The notes under the pieces were generated by a model, which worked only from the letters and a program-made list of their open reading frames with translations, did no database searches and was not told the DNA's origin. A DNA stretch of 62,378 bases from the IMG/VR virus record IMGVR_UViG_3300033148_010415, positions 1 to 62,378 of that record. One strand, 5' to 3'. This DNA is from a virus. Each line of letters starts with the position of its first letter. The stretch's first letter is position 1. Position numbers and translations under genes: made by a program. Shown here one piece after another: positions 16,253 through 24,463 of the stretch.

Positions 16253-17227
16253 ATGAACGATTTCTTTGCCAAAGGAAAAGCGGTAGGAAGCGTAGCGAAA
16301 AAGCTTCTTGCATGCGGGTTCAATGTCAATGCCTTAAGAACAAACGATACGTTACTCTATGACGAGTGGAAAGAGATTGATAAGGCTGTATTGAAGTCTT
16401 ATCAACAGCGGCTCGTGGGAGTCGCCGACCTCGAGTCCCGGGGTCTTGTCTACAACATCGGCAACGGTATGGCCAAGACCGTACTTGCCTATCAGGATGC
16501 ATCCGATACCGAGGTTGCCCAGATGAGCATGGACGGGAAAACCAGGGGACAGCGCGACCGGCCAGAGTTCGATATCAATTATTTACCCCTGCCGATCATC
16601 CATAAGGATTTTTCGTTCAGCGCACGTGAAATCCAGGCCTCGCGAAACGGCAACATGCCCCTGGATACGACCATGGCGGAGCTCGCTGCTCGTAAGGTGG
16701 CTGAGAAGATCGAAGAGCTTCTATTCGTTGGTTCCGGCAGTTACACCTTCGGAGGCGGGACAATACATGGATATACTACGCACAGTAGCCGAAATACAGG
16801 AAGCCTGAACGGCAACTGGGATGATTCTGCTACTAGTGCTGATAATATCCTGGATGATGTGCTCTCCATGAAGCAGGCCCTGATCAATGATCGTTGCTAT
16901 GGACCGTATATGCTGTATATCCCGACCAATTTTGAAACGGCCATTGAAGAGAATTACAGCGACTCATATCCGGGTTCGATCCGACAACGGCTCATGCAGA
17001 TCGATAATCTCCTGGGTATTAAGGTGGCTGATAAGCTCACCGCAGACAACGTTGTTATGGTGCAGATGACAAGCGATGTAGTGCGCATGGTCAACGGCCT
17101 TGAAATCCAGACCCTGGAGTGGGAAGAGGAAGGCGGCTTGGACCTCAAATTCAAAGTCATGGCCATCAAGGTCCCGCAGATCCGGGCGGATCAGGACGGG
17201 CGTTGCGGCGTAGCTCACTGGTCATGA
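16253..17227 (+). CDS. Major capsid protein (HK97 fold)
   Basis: A 324-residue protein with family patterns of encapsulin-like/DUF2184-type phage capsids: SRGLVYNIGNGM, RPEFDINYLPLPIIHKDFSF, and a closing FKVMAIKVPQIRADQDGRCG. It assembles the icosahedral shell. AGGAGG lies six bases before ATG 16253, immediately after the structured leader, consistent with very high expression. Confidence 0.85.
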   Translation: MNDFFAKGKAVGSVAKKLLACGFNVNALRTNDTLLYDEWKEIDKAVLKSYQQRLVGVADLESRGLVYNIGNGMAKTVLAYQDASDTEVAQMSMDGKTRGQRDRPEFDINYLPLPIIHKDFSFSAREIQASRNGNMPLDTTMAELAARKVAEKIEELLFVGSGSYTFGGGTIHGYTTHSSRNTGSLNGNWDDSATSADNILDDVLSMKQALINDRCYGPYMLYIPTNFETAIEENYSDSYPGSIRQRLMQIDNLLGIKVADKLTADNVVMVQMTSDVVRMVNGLEIQTLEWEEEGGLDLKFKVMAIKVPQIRADQDGRCGVAHWS

Positions 17228-17242
17228 TGGTACTGATAGAAT

Positions 17243-17275
17243 GCCGGTAACCAGTCCGGCTTTATCGATATTTTT
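17243..17275 (+). terminator. Hairpin after the capsid gene
   Basis: GCCGG (17243-17247) pairs with CCGGC (17256-17260) and a T-rich stretch ends at 17275. The stem is short, so it may only partly reduce transcription into the next genes or protect the capsid mRNA 3' end. Confidence 0.45.
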
Positions 17276-17292
17276 CAAAATGGAGGCTACCC

Positions 17293-17649
17293 ATGTCCAA
17301 ATTTAAAGTTAAATCCGGGAAGCATTACCGGAAAGAAAAAGATGGTGTGAAGGTTTATTGCACCGGCGATGTTATCGAGGCGGAAGAGCATGAACTCCGC
17401 AACTGCATGGATAAATTCGAACGGCTTGATCCGAAAAAGCCCGAGGAGGCTATGAAGCCGAAAGTGGGCCTTAAAGCTGTGCATCGCGGTGGGGGGAAAT
17501 ACAACGTCATTAATGAGCGCTCAGGCAAGCCCATAAATGACCAACTGCTTTCGAGGGAAGAGGCCGAGCAACTCGCAAACAGGGGCTTTGATGAGAATAT
17601 AGTTGAAGAACCTGAGGCGGCCGGAGACGTGACAGTCATTGAGGAATGA
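17293..17649 (+). CDS. Small head protein after the capsid gene
   Basis: A 118-residue charged protein with an N-terminal KVKSGKHYRKEKDGVKVY that resembles small phage proteins found just after the capsid gene; it may be a head-closure or spacer protein. The C-terminus is acidic. The stop overlaps the next start. No clear fold can be assigned. Confidence 0.5.
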   Translation: MSKFKVKSGKHYRKEKDGVKVYCTGDVIEAEEHELRNCMDKFERLDPKKPEEAMKPKVGLKAVHRGGGKYNVINERSGKPINDQLLSREEAEQLANRGFDENIVEEPEAAGDVTVIEE

Positions 17650-18323
17650 ATTGGAGCGCACCCAAAATATGGCCGGATGCGACCGCATATATCATCGGCG
17701 GCGGGCCCAGTGTCAACAGCACGAACCTTGAGCTCATCAAGGGAAAGCACGTCATAGGCGTGAATAACGCCTATCTGCTCGGTGATTGGGTTGATGTTTG
17801 CTGGTTCGGGGACTGCCGGTGGTTCGATTGGCATAAAAAGAATCTCAAAAGATTTGCCGGCCTGAAGGTTACGTGCTGCGAACGATGCATCCGGGAACCC
17901 GGCATTAATGTGCTTAAACGCAGCACGAAGCGGTGGGGCATCGAAAAAAATCCCAATGCCGTGTCATGGAACTTGAGTTCCGGCGGGAGCGCTATCAACC
18001 TGGCGGTACATTTCGGAGCAAAAAGGATCGTGCTTATAGGGTTCGACATGAAACGGGTGCGGGTCGAGGTCGCACCGGGGAAATTTGCAGATAAGGCTAA
18101 CTGGCATGATGACCATCCTGCACCGGATAAAAATCCTTACGAGCGGTTCCTGAGGCCGTTCAAGATCATCAGGAAGGACCTCGAGGAGCTCGGGATCGAA
18201 TGTATAAATGCGACACCCGGAAGTGCGCTGACGCTTTTCCCTGTGATGGCTTTGGAGGAGACGTTTAAAGATGGCGCGAACGAAACGCTGGCAATGGCTG
18301 GCCAAAATCGTCAGGAAACATAA
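17646..18323 (+). CDS. DUF115-like Rossmann-fold protein (putative glycosyltransferase-type)
   Basis: A 225-residue protein beginning with YIIGGGPSVNS, the nucleotide-binding signature seen in DUF115/MptE-like and sialyltransferase-like proteins, followed by GVNNAYLLG, GGSAINLAVHFGAKRIVLIGFDM and a C-terminal domain. Phages carry it near glycan genes. It is the first gene of the sugar/sulfate block. The actual donor and acceptor are unknown. Confidence 0.65.
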   Translation: MNWSAPKIWPDATAYIIGGGPSVNSTNLELIKGKHVIGVNNAYLLGDWVDVCWFGDCRWFDWHKKNLKRFAGLKVTCCERCIREPGINVLKRSTKRWGIEKNPNAVSWNLSSGGSAINLAVHFGAKRIVLIGFDMKRVRVEVAPGKFADKANWHDDHPAPDKNPYERFLRPFKIIRKDLEELGIECINATPGSALTLFPVMALEETFKDGANETLAMAGQNRQET

Positions 18324-18789
18324 TCTGATGTTTGGCGCTGAGCTAGGCGTCAAAAGTGGGAGAACCTGTATATATCTCCTTGAGCAATTCCCGCGCTTAA
18401 GAATGATCGCGGTGGATTGCTGGCAGCCTCAACCCGATAATCCCGGACCTCAGAACTACACCGATGGATGGGATCACATCGCTAATGAACAGCAGTTCAG
18501 GCGCCAGGCCGCGCGCTTCAAAGACAGGTTAATCATATTCAAGGGCTTTACGCATCAAATAGCCGGGAAGATACAAGACAGCTCTCTGGATTTCGTGTTC
18601 ATCGATGCAGACCACGGGTATGAGGCATGTAAGCGGGATATTCTGATGTGGCGGTCGAAAATCAAACCCGGCGGTTTTCTTACAGGCCATGATACCCATT
18701 TTGAGGGCGTTCACCGGGCTTTAATGGAACTTTATCCTAGCTATAAAGATACGGGAGTCGATCACGTATGGTACGTAAGACTACCATAA
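18271..18789 (+). CDS. Class I methyltransferase of the sugar block
   Basis: A 172-residue protein with a shortened Rossmann fold: AELGVKSGRT (motif I), then DFVFIDADHGYEACKRDI and KPGGFLTGHDTH, the pattern of Methyltransf_24/cephalosporin-hydroxylase-type methyltransferases that often modify sugars. It overlaps both neighbours (52 and 22 bases). Confidence 0.75.
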   Translation: MARTKRWQWLAKIVRKHNLMFGAELGVKSGRTCIYLLEQFPRLRMIAVDCWQPQPDNPGPQNYTDGWDHIANEQQFRRQAARFKDRLIIFKGFTHQIAGKIQDSSLDFVFIDADHGYEACKRDILMWRSKIKPGGFLTGHDTHFEGVHRALMELYPSYKDTGVDHVWYVRLP

Positions 18790-19394
18790 AAGCAGGCAAA
18801 GAAATTCTACTCTTGCCCAATGAAAAGCTGATCTTTCTTCTCAGTGCCAAGTGTGGCAGTAGCTCGATACGGCGTATGGCCATGTATAAGCTTGATTATG
18901 ATAAACCCGGAGACCCAAACCGGGGCCTGCACTATCTTCAAGCTCATGAAGTAAAAAATTATCCGGAGTATTTCAAAATTATGATCACGCGGAATCCTTG
19001 GGCAAGGATTGTATCTCTTTACACTGACAAGGTGGTGCGAACGCTTTATAAGTCTTTCAGATTATTTGGGATTAAACGTAAGTGCCCTTTTGGGGAGTTT
19101 GTCAGAATCATTTCCCGCGTACCTGATCATAGGACAGACCCGCATTTCATATCGCAATCGATTTTTATTGATCAAGTAAAGCCGCACATCGTTTGCAAGT
19201 TAGAAGAAGTGAGGAATTACTGGCATTTTTTACAGCATGCATTGAAAAAGATAAATGATATAGATTTGCCTGATTTGCCTCACTTTAATAAGAAACCACA
19301 CGGGCCTTACCGGGAATATTATGATGACGAAACCAGGACATTGATTGCTAAACGCTATAGACGCGATGTGGAGCTTTTCAACTATGCATTCTGA
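18768..19394 (+). CDS. Sulfotransferase (HNK-1/carbohydrate type)
   Basis: A 208-residue protein with the two PAPS-binding motifs of Golgi-type sulfotransferases: AKCGSSSIRR (5' phosphosulfate loop, about residue 27) and ITRNPWARIVSLYTDK (3' phosphate loop, about residue 70). It would move sulfate from PAPS to a hydroxyl, probably on a glycan. The next genes supply a second sulfotransferase and an APS-kinase-like enzyme. Confidence 0.8.
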   Translation: MVRKTTIKAGKEILLLPNEKLIFLLSAKCGSSSIRRMAMYKLDYDKPGDPNRGLHYLQAHEVKNYPEYFKIMITRNPWARIVSLYTDKVVRTLYKSFRLFGIKRKCPFGEFVRIISRVPDHRTDPHFISQSIFIDQVKPHIVCKLEEVRNYWHFLQHALKKINDIDLPDLPHFNKKPHGPYREYYDDETRTLIAKRYRRDVELFNYAF

Positions 19395-20034
19395 TATTAC
19401 CGTAGCCTGCGTTTTTTGGAAGGGCAGGTTCAGGGGCCGTGATTATACGCCGGAGTGGGTAGAGAAACTCAAGAATATGGTCTCACGTAATTTTTCTATA
19501 CCTCATAGATTTGTATGCTTTTCCAATGTTGAAGTACCGGTTGAGAGGATTCCATTGCGTCATAATCTCCCCGGGTGGTGGAGCAAGCTCGAGCTCTTCG
19601 ACCCTGACAATAGATTGCGGGGACGAATCCTTTATATTGACCTGGATGTGGTGATTGTCGATGACCTTTCGCCAATCGTGGACTATCCATCAGAATTTGC
19701 CATTGTGCCGCATTTCCACCCCTCCATGAAGTCTGGAACGATAATTGGCAACGAGGTGGTCAGATACAACTCATCGGTAATGGTTTGGAACGCGGGCGCT
19801 GGGGGAAGGATATGGAAATATTTCAAGCTTAAGGATATGGCTCTTTTCCGAGGCGACCAGGACTGGATAGCCTCTATTATGCCGGACCTTGACACATTTC
19901 CGAAGAGATGGGTGACCAAGCTGCGGTTTTGCCCGGATGGCCCGCCGCCGGATGCGAAGGTAATCCTGGTAATGCCTGGAAAAAATGAAAAAGCTGCAAG
20001 GCGGTACAGATGGATAAAAGAACTCTGGATTTAA
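19384..20034 (+). CDS. Glycosyltransferase, DXD type (copy 1)
   Basis: From ATG 19384, 216 residues. It has the pattern PHRFVCFSN early and LYIDLDVVIVDDLS in the middle, the D-x-D metal/sugar-nucleotide site of GT-A fold enzymes (GT8-like). It is paralogous to the next gene (shared FVCFSN, WSKLELFDP versus CLPKITAFDP, and the D-x-D stretch). It probably builds a glycan on virion proteins or host surface; the target is unknown. Confidence 0.75.
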   Translation: MHSDITVACVFWKGRFRGRDYTPEWVEKLKNMVSRNFSIPHRFVCFSNVEVPVERIPLRHNLPGWWSKLELFDPDNRLRGRILYIDLDVVIVDDLSPIVDYPSEFAIVPHFHPSMKSGTIIGNEVVRYNSSVMVWNAGAGGRIWKYFKLKDMALFRGDQDWIASIMPDLDTFPKRWVTKLRFCPDGPPPDAKVILVMPGKNEKAARRYRWIKELWI

Positions 20035-20681
20035 CTGTAGTGTGTTTTCTCTGGATCGGGGATCGATGGCATCGATCAGACCTGGGAGTTGAATACGTAA
20101 ACCGACTTTTCCGGGGAGTGCAGAGGAATATTTCAGCATCTCATCGATTCGTATGTTTCAGCAATATATCAGGGAATTACGAGAATTTGATTGAGGTTCG
20201 TCCTTTGAATGCTCCGAGCTGGAAAGGTTGCCTGCCGAAAATAACGGCCTTCGATCCGAAACACGGTTTTCACGGGCATGTGATGGTGATGGATATTGAC
20301 ACAGTCGTAGTCGGCTCCCTGGATGACATTGCGTCTTACAGGGGGGACTTCTGTGTCAGGGCGAAATTCCGGGCGCCGCACCTACCGGACGGCGATCTCG
20401 TAGGCTTCAATGCGGAAAAATGCGCATGGATATGGAGCGAATTTGCGGAGAACGTAGACAATGTTGAGAAAATGACTCGGGGACGAGAACGGTTTTTTTA
20501 TCGTGAATTACCCATCAAGCCCGACATCTGGCAGAGACTTTTCCCTGGCCAGCTTGTGAGTTACAAGAATCACGTGAGGAAGCAAAAAACGCTTCCCGAT
20601 AATGCGCGACTTGTCTCATGCCATGGTAATCCCAGGCCGCACGAGATCAACGAGTCCTGGGTAAAGGAGCATTGGATATAA
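20010..20681 (+). CDS. Glycosyltransferase, DXD type (copy 2)
   Basis: A 223-residue paralogue of the preceding gene with SHRFVCFSN, GHVMVMDIDTVVVGSLDD (D-x-D) and a C-terminal SCHGNPRPHE. Overlap with copy 1 is 25 bases. Two diverged copies suggest addition of two different sugars or branches. Confidence 0.75.
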   Translation: MDKRTLDLTVVCFLWIGDRWHRSDLGVEYVNRLFRGVQRNISASHRFVCFSNISGNYENLIEVRPLNAPSWKGCLPKITAFDPKHGFHGHVMVMDIDTVVVGSLDDIASYRGDFCVRAKFRAPHLPDGDLVGFNAEKCAWIWSEFAENVDNVEKMTRGRERFFYRELPIKPDIWQRLFPGQLVSYKNHVRKQKTLPDNARLVSCHGNPRPHEINESWVKEHWI

Positions 20682-20683
20682 TC

Positions 20684-21127
20684 ATGGTCTACTGGATCAC
20701 GGGACGTGCGAAATCCGGCAAGACGACGCTGGCGAAGAGCCTGATCGAGGCTAATAAATTCAAGTCTATCGTATTATTGGATGGGGATGAGGTTAGAGAG
20801 CATTTTCCGGGTACCGGCTACTCGGATGAGGAACGATATGAACATATCATGCGCATCGCCCGGTTCGCAGCCATCCTGGAGAAGCAGGGATTTCTCGTAA
20901 TCATCGCCCTGGTTTCTCCCCGCAAAGCGTGGCGCCAAGAGGCCCGGAAACTGTTTAGGGAATCGAAGCTGATCTATCTCCCCGGCGGCCACCTCTGGGA
21001 AGGAACGGTCTATGAAGAGCCGGATGAAGAGGAACTGAGAGATAGCGGAATGGTTTATGAGCGCCATCCGAGTTATTACCGAAGAATCTTATGTACTCTC
21101 ATGAACGAGGGAGGAGGCGGTGACTGA
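20684..21127 (+). CDS. Adenylylsulfate (APS) kinase-like protein
   Basis: A 147-residue protein with Walker A TGRAKSGKTT, the LDGDEVRE motif that in CysC binds APS, and YSDEERYEHIMRIARFA plus ALVSPRKAWRQ, all matching APS kinase. The usual C-terminal CEKRDPKGLYKKAR lid is replaced by a shorter segment, so activity or substrate may differ. APS kinase makes PAPS, the donor for the adjacent sulfotransferases. Confidence 0.75.
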   Translation: MVYWITGRAKSGKTTLAKSLIEANKFKSIVLLDGDEVREHFPGTGYSDEERYEHIMRIARFAAILEKQGFLVIIALVSPRKAWRQEARKLFRESKLIYLPGGHLWEGTVYEEPDEEELRDSGMVYERHPSYYRRILCTLMNEGGGGD

Positions 21128-21815
21128 TCCCATTCTGATAACCGGGGCGGCCCGTTCGGGAACATCCATGATCGCCGGCTGTGTATTCCGCTGCGGTGCC
21201 TGGGGCGGGAAAATGTCCGGCCCTACACGCTATAACCAACGAGGAATGTACGAAAACTCGGAAATTCGCAATCAGATCGTGAAGCCTTTCCTGAGAAAAA
21301 TCGGGGTCGATCCTTTGTGCCAGAATCCATTACCGGATATCGTGAAGATTGAAGAGATGGCATACGAAGTCGGGGAGCAATGGGTAGGATGGGTTTTGAG
21401 AATCATCAAGCGGCAGGGGTACAAAAAGGGTCCCTGGTTTTATAAGGGAGCTAAAATGTGCCTGCTATGGCCTATCTGGCACGAGATGTTTCCCTTTGCG
21501 AAATGGGTCATTGTGCGGAGGAATGCACATGATATTGCTTCGTCATGCCTTAAAACCGGATTCATGCGCGGCCACAAAAATCGTGCAGGCTGGTTATATT
21601 GGGTGGCGCAACACGAGAACCGTTTCCGGGAGATGTACGAGGCCGGACTGAAAATCAGGGAAGTGTGGCCGCATAAAGCTATTGTGTATGCCGATTTTTC
21701 GGAATTAAGGGGTGTTATCGAGTGGCTCGGTCTCGAATGGAACGAGAAAGAGGTCATGGAATTCATTAGCCCTGCACTGTGGAGCGGGAAGAAACACCAG
21801 GCAAACGTAGCTTGA
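21120..21815 (+). CDS. Second sulfotransferase
   Basis: A 231-residue protein (GTG start sharing bases with the kinase stop). The 5' phosphosulfate loop ITGAARSGTSM is at residues 7-17 and the 3' loop WVIVRRNAHDIASSC near residue 130. It differs from the first sulfotransferase, so two acceptors are likely. It closes the block before the head-tail genes. Confidence 0.75.
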   Translation: MTDPILITGAARSGTSMIAGCVFRCGAWGGKMSGPTRYNQRGMYENSEIRNQIVKPFLRKIGVDPLCQNPLPDIVKIEEMAYEVGEQWVGWVLRIIKRQGYKKGPWFYKGAKMCLLWPIWHEMFPFAKWVIVRRNAHDIASSCLKTGFMRGHKNRAGWLYWVAQHENRFREMYEAGLKIREVWPHKAIVYADFSELRGVIEWLGLEWNEKEVMEFISPALWSGKKHQANVA

Positions 21816-21834
21816 GTATAAGAGTTAGGGGGAC

Positions 21835-22197
21835 GTGGTGGCTAGGGTAACCGATGACGAAGTCAAGGAAATCATCGAAACATCAATAACGACAACGCCG
21901 TTTATTACCGTAGCCAATCTGATAGTAACAGAAAGGCTGGCTAATGAAGGACTTGGTGATAGTCTACTCAAGGAAATAGAACGTTGGTTGGCAGCACATT
22001 TAGTAGCTATACGCGATCAGAGACCACAAAACGAAAGGATTGGAGATGCGAATATTACTTACCAGGGCCGGAGCGGTTTGGGATTAGATGCTACACAGTA
22101 TGGCCAGCAGGTTAAAATTTTGGACACTTCCGGTAAGCTTGCTAATCTTGGTAAACGGGTCGCCAGAATAGAGATGATCGACTTCAGTACGGAATAA
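21835..22197 (+). CDS. Head-tail connector protein (gp6-like)
   Basis: A 120-residue mostly helical protein that begins with VTDDEVKEII and contains ERWLAAHLVAI, as in phage adaptor proteins that bind under the portal. The first of four short genes in the usual connector / stopper / tail completion / tail terminator order. Confidence 0.7.
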   Translation: MVARVTDDEVKEIIETSITTTPFITVANLIVTERLANEGLGDSLLKEIERWLAAHLVAIRDQRPQNERIGDANITYQGRSGLGLDATQYGQQVKILDTSGKLANLGKRVARIEMIDFSTE

Positions 22198-22212
22198 AGG
22201 ATAGTAAAAAAT

Positions 22213-22551
22213 ATGGATACTAGCAGGTTTTTAAATCAAACTATCACTTATTGGGCTAATCCGTTAACTGATGGATGGGGAGGATATACGTTCGATGATC
22301 CCATAGCCATATCAGGCCGCTGGGAGGATAGACAGGAGCTTTTCATTGACGCGGAGGGCCGGGAGGTTAGATCACAAGCGGTGGTCTACCTGAACCAGGA
22401 CGTGGAACTCGGCGGTTATCTGGCCCTAGGAACGCATACAGACTCTTCGGATACTGATCCGAGGGATGTAAGCGAAGCTCATAAAATACGATCGTTTCAA
22501 AAGATTCCCGATGTAAAGGGAAGTACATACGTGAGGAAGGCGTGGCTGTAA
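22213..22551 (+). CDS. Head-tail joining (stopper) protein
   Basis: A 112-residue beta-rich protein with TITYWANPLTDGWGGYTFDDP and SQAVVYLNQDVELGGYLALG, similar to phage stopper/closure proteins. It follows the connector and precedes the gp10-like gene. Function is read from order and beta pattern. Confidence 0.65.
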   Translation: MDTSRFLNQTITYWANPLTDGWGGYTFDDPIAISGRWEDRQELFIDAEGREVRSQAVVYLNQDVELGGYLALGTHTDSSDTDPRDVSEAHKIRSFQKIPDVKGSTYVRKAWL

Positions 22552-22913
22552 ATCCTGAAATTAAGGGCCTGGATGAGGTTTTGAAAAATTTAAACCGTGA
22601 AATCCAGGCTATCGAGGGGAGGTCAAAAGCGGGTATCAGGCAAGCAGTACTTTTGGTAAGACGCAGATCGCAAATATATACGCCCGTAGATACAGGCAAT
22701 CTAGTTAATAGTATATATACTGAGGTTTATGATACATCGAAAGGTCCCGTAGGAGAAATCGGTTATACAGCAGCATATGCACCTCGTGTTCATGAAATGA
22801 TAGGAGCCACTTTCAAAAAGCCAGGTGCGCGGGCAAAGTTTCTTGAAACGGCCTTGAATGAGAGCGTAAAAGATATTTTAAGTACTATTAAAAAGAGAGT
22901 AGAGGTGAAATAA
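22542..22913 (+). CDS. HK97 gp10-like tail completion protein
   Basis: A 123-residue protein with the family signature YTPVDTGNLVNSI and GYTAAYAPRVHE, then KKPGARAKFLETAL. It joins the tail to the head connector. GTG start overlaps the gene before it; the stop overlaps the next ATG. Confidence 0.85.
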   Translation: MAVNPEIKGLDEVLKNLNREIQAIEGRSKAGIRQAVLLVRRRSQIYTPVDTGNLVNSIYTEVYDTSKGPVGEIGYTAAYAPRVHEMIGATFKKPGARAKFLETALNESVKDILSTIKKRVEVK

Positions 22914-23116
22914 TGGCGAAAATGGGAAATATAACGATGCAAATTGATAAATATTTTATTCAAACGAGAATCCCTATATGTTTATCTAAGCATTGCAAAC
23001 ACAATATGCTAAGTTTACATGACGTTGCTTTCTGTAATCTTAAAACAATTGAAATTGGAAAAGAGGGGAATTGTTTATCTTTTGAGGAGCGCAAAAAGGA
23101 TGAACCCTCCCAGTGA
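22913..23116 (+). CDS. Small cysteine-containing protein
   Basis: A 67-residue protein with four cysteines (CLSKHC, FCNLKTI and GNC), possibly metal-bound. Inserted between the gp10-like and tail-terminator genes with TAATG overlap on the left and a 17-base overlap on the right. Function unknown. Confidence 0.5.
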   Translation: MAKMGNITMQIDKYFIQTRIPICLSKHCKHNMLSLHDVAFCNLKTIEIGKEGNCLSFEERKKDEPSQ

Positions 23117-23495
23117 AGATATTAAGGATATATTAGAAAGCTCACAGTCAGGCACCGGGCTTGTATTCGGGACTGATCTATTTATCGGGGAGGAGCCGGT
23201 ATCACCCGACCAGTGCATAACTATCTATGATACAGGCGGGCCGGAACCGCAGGCAGGATATGTCTACGATTATCCTACGGTGCAAGTTAGGATTCGCGGG
23301 AATAAAGGAGCGTACAAAGAGACATGGGCGCTTGCTGATACCATCAAAAGCGCTTTGCATGGGCTTCATAATGAATCATGGAACGGGACGAAATATCATG
23401 GTATCTGGTGTCAATCCGACATTATTTTTATCGGATATGATGATAATTCACGGCCTGTATTCACCGTGAATTTCAGGATACACAGAAGCGCATAA
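23100..23495 (+). CDS. Tail terminator protein
   Basis: From ATG 23100, 131 residues. The pattern PTVQVRIRGNKGAYKETWALADTIKSALHGL is typical of small tail terminators that cap the tube. Position directly before the tail tube supports this. Confidence 0.7.
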   Translation: MNPPSEDIKDILESSQSGTGLVFGTDLFIGEEPVSPDQCITIYDTGGPEPQAGYVYDYPTVQVRIRGNKGAYKETWALADTIKSALHGLHNESWNGTKYHGIWCQSDIIFIGYDDNSRPVFTVNFRIHRSA

Positions 23496-23507
23496 CGTAA
23501 CGTAACG
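23496..23507. repeat. CGTAACGTAACG, copy 1
   Basis: This 12-mer follows a stop codon immediately. An identical copy begins at 53535, overlapping the last codons of the DUF932 gene. The recurrence at two gene ends may be chance or a binding motif. Confidence 0.4.
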
Positions 23508-23517
23508 AAAATTCAAT

Positions 23518-23609
23518 ATCGGACCTGGTTTCGGATAGGCCGATCTGAAGCCGGTGCAAAAAAAGGAAAAGGGCAGTCTAGGTACCCATTACTTAGACTG
23601 CTCTTTTTT
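23518..23609 (+). ncRNA. Two-hairpin leader directly before the tail-tube gene
   Basis: Hairpin 1 pairs ATCGG (23518) and CCT (23524) with AGGCCGAT ending at 23544. CCGGTGC and an A-rich linker follow. Hairpin 2 pairs AGGGCAGTCTA (23570) with TAGACTGCTCT ending at 23604, then six T. The Shine-Dalgarno TTAGGAGGA begins immediately after the T-run, closer than in the capsid leader. Shared blocks with 16137-16226 show common descent. Confidence 0.75.
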
Positions 23610-23626
23610 ATTAGGAGGATAAAAAA

Positions 23627-24055
23627 ATGGGAAGCGATGGAATTGTTGGCGTTGGAACCTTGTTTAAACGAGGGGGAACTGAAGATTCCAGCTCACAATC
23701 TTTTACTACCATTGCAGAAGTGAATTCTATTAGTTGGGGCGGAATGAGCCGTGCAATTATAGATTTCACTAACCTTAACTCTACAGGTGGATACCGGGAG
23801 TTCAAGGGTGGTTTCCGGGATGCCGGTGAACTTACTCTGAACATGAATTTTACCCGAGACGGGTACGATCAGATGAAGGATGATTTCGAGTCCGACGACC
23901 TTCGGTATTACCAAATCGTTTTACCGGACGATGGACAGACCACATTTGAATTTCTCGGACTCGTGACCGCTATTCCATTCGATATTCCGACCGATGACAA
24001 GATCACCGTATCGGTTACCATCAAAGTTAGCGGTCAAGTGACTATGAGTTCATAA
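23627..24055 (+). CDS. Major tail tube protein
   Basis: A 142-residue protein with a beta-barrel pattern like lambda gpV: WGGMSRAIIDFTNLNSTGGY, RDAGELTLNMNF and ISFGLVTAIPFDIPTDDKI-like end. It follows the tail terminator and precedes the frameshifting chaperone pair. A strong ribosome site and the structured leader suggest high expression. Confidence 0.85.
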   Translation: MGSDGIVGVGTLFKRGGTEDSSSQSFTTIAEVNSISWGGMSRAIIDFTNLNSTGGYREFKGGFRDAGELTLNMNFTRDGYDQMKDDFESDDLRYYQIVLPDDGQTTFEFLGLVTAIPFDIPTDDKITVSVTIKVSGQVTMSS

Positions 24056-24067
24056 AAAGGAGGAACC

Positions 24068-24463
24068 ATGAGAGTCTTAACCAAAGACGATATATTAAAT
24101 GCGGATGATCTGCCGCGCGAAACAATCGAGGTACCAGAATGGGGTGGAAGCGTGATCATACGCACACTCACTGGAGCGGAAAGAGACGAGTTTGAAGCAT
24201 CCCGGTTCATAGTAAAGGGCCGAAGCGTTAAAACTAACCTTGTCAACCTGAGGGCACGGTTAATATCAATGTGCGCGGTTGATGAAGAGGGAAATCGGCT
24301 TTTCACATCGGAAGACGTTCGCAAGCTCGGAAAGAAATCCGCCAAAGCCCTTGATCGATTATTTGAGGCCGCACAGAGGTTATCCGGTCTGACTCCCGAA
24401 GATATTGAGGATATGACAAAAAACTCCGAGAGCGGCCAGAGCGAAGGTTTTATTTCAGATTAG
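24068..24463 (+). CDS. Tail assembly chaperone, upstream frame (gpG-like)
   Basis: A 131-residue helical protein. It guides tape-measure folding together with a longer frameshifted form. The sequence A AAA AAC at 24418-24424 sits in the zero frame near its end, the classic slippery heptamer. The unshifted product stops at 24463. Confidence 0.8.
   Translation: MRVLTKDDILNADDLPRETIEVPEWGGSVIIRTLTGAERDEFEASRFIVKGRSVKTNLVNLRARLISMCAVDEEGNRLFTSEDVRKLGKKSAKALDRLFEAAQRLSGLTPEDIEDMTKNSESGQSEGFISD
24418..24424 (+). promoter_or_regulatory. Programmed -1 frameshift site (AAAAAAC)
   Basis: Zero-frame codons are ACA AAA AAC. Slipping back one base joins the upstream chaperone to the downstream frame, which reads FRLALALGCTVKELLDRI, a typical start for the T-part of a lambda-type G-GT pair. 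The fusion would be about 246 residues. Confidence 0.8.
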
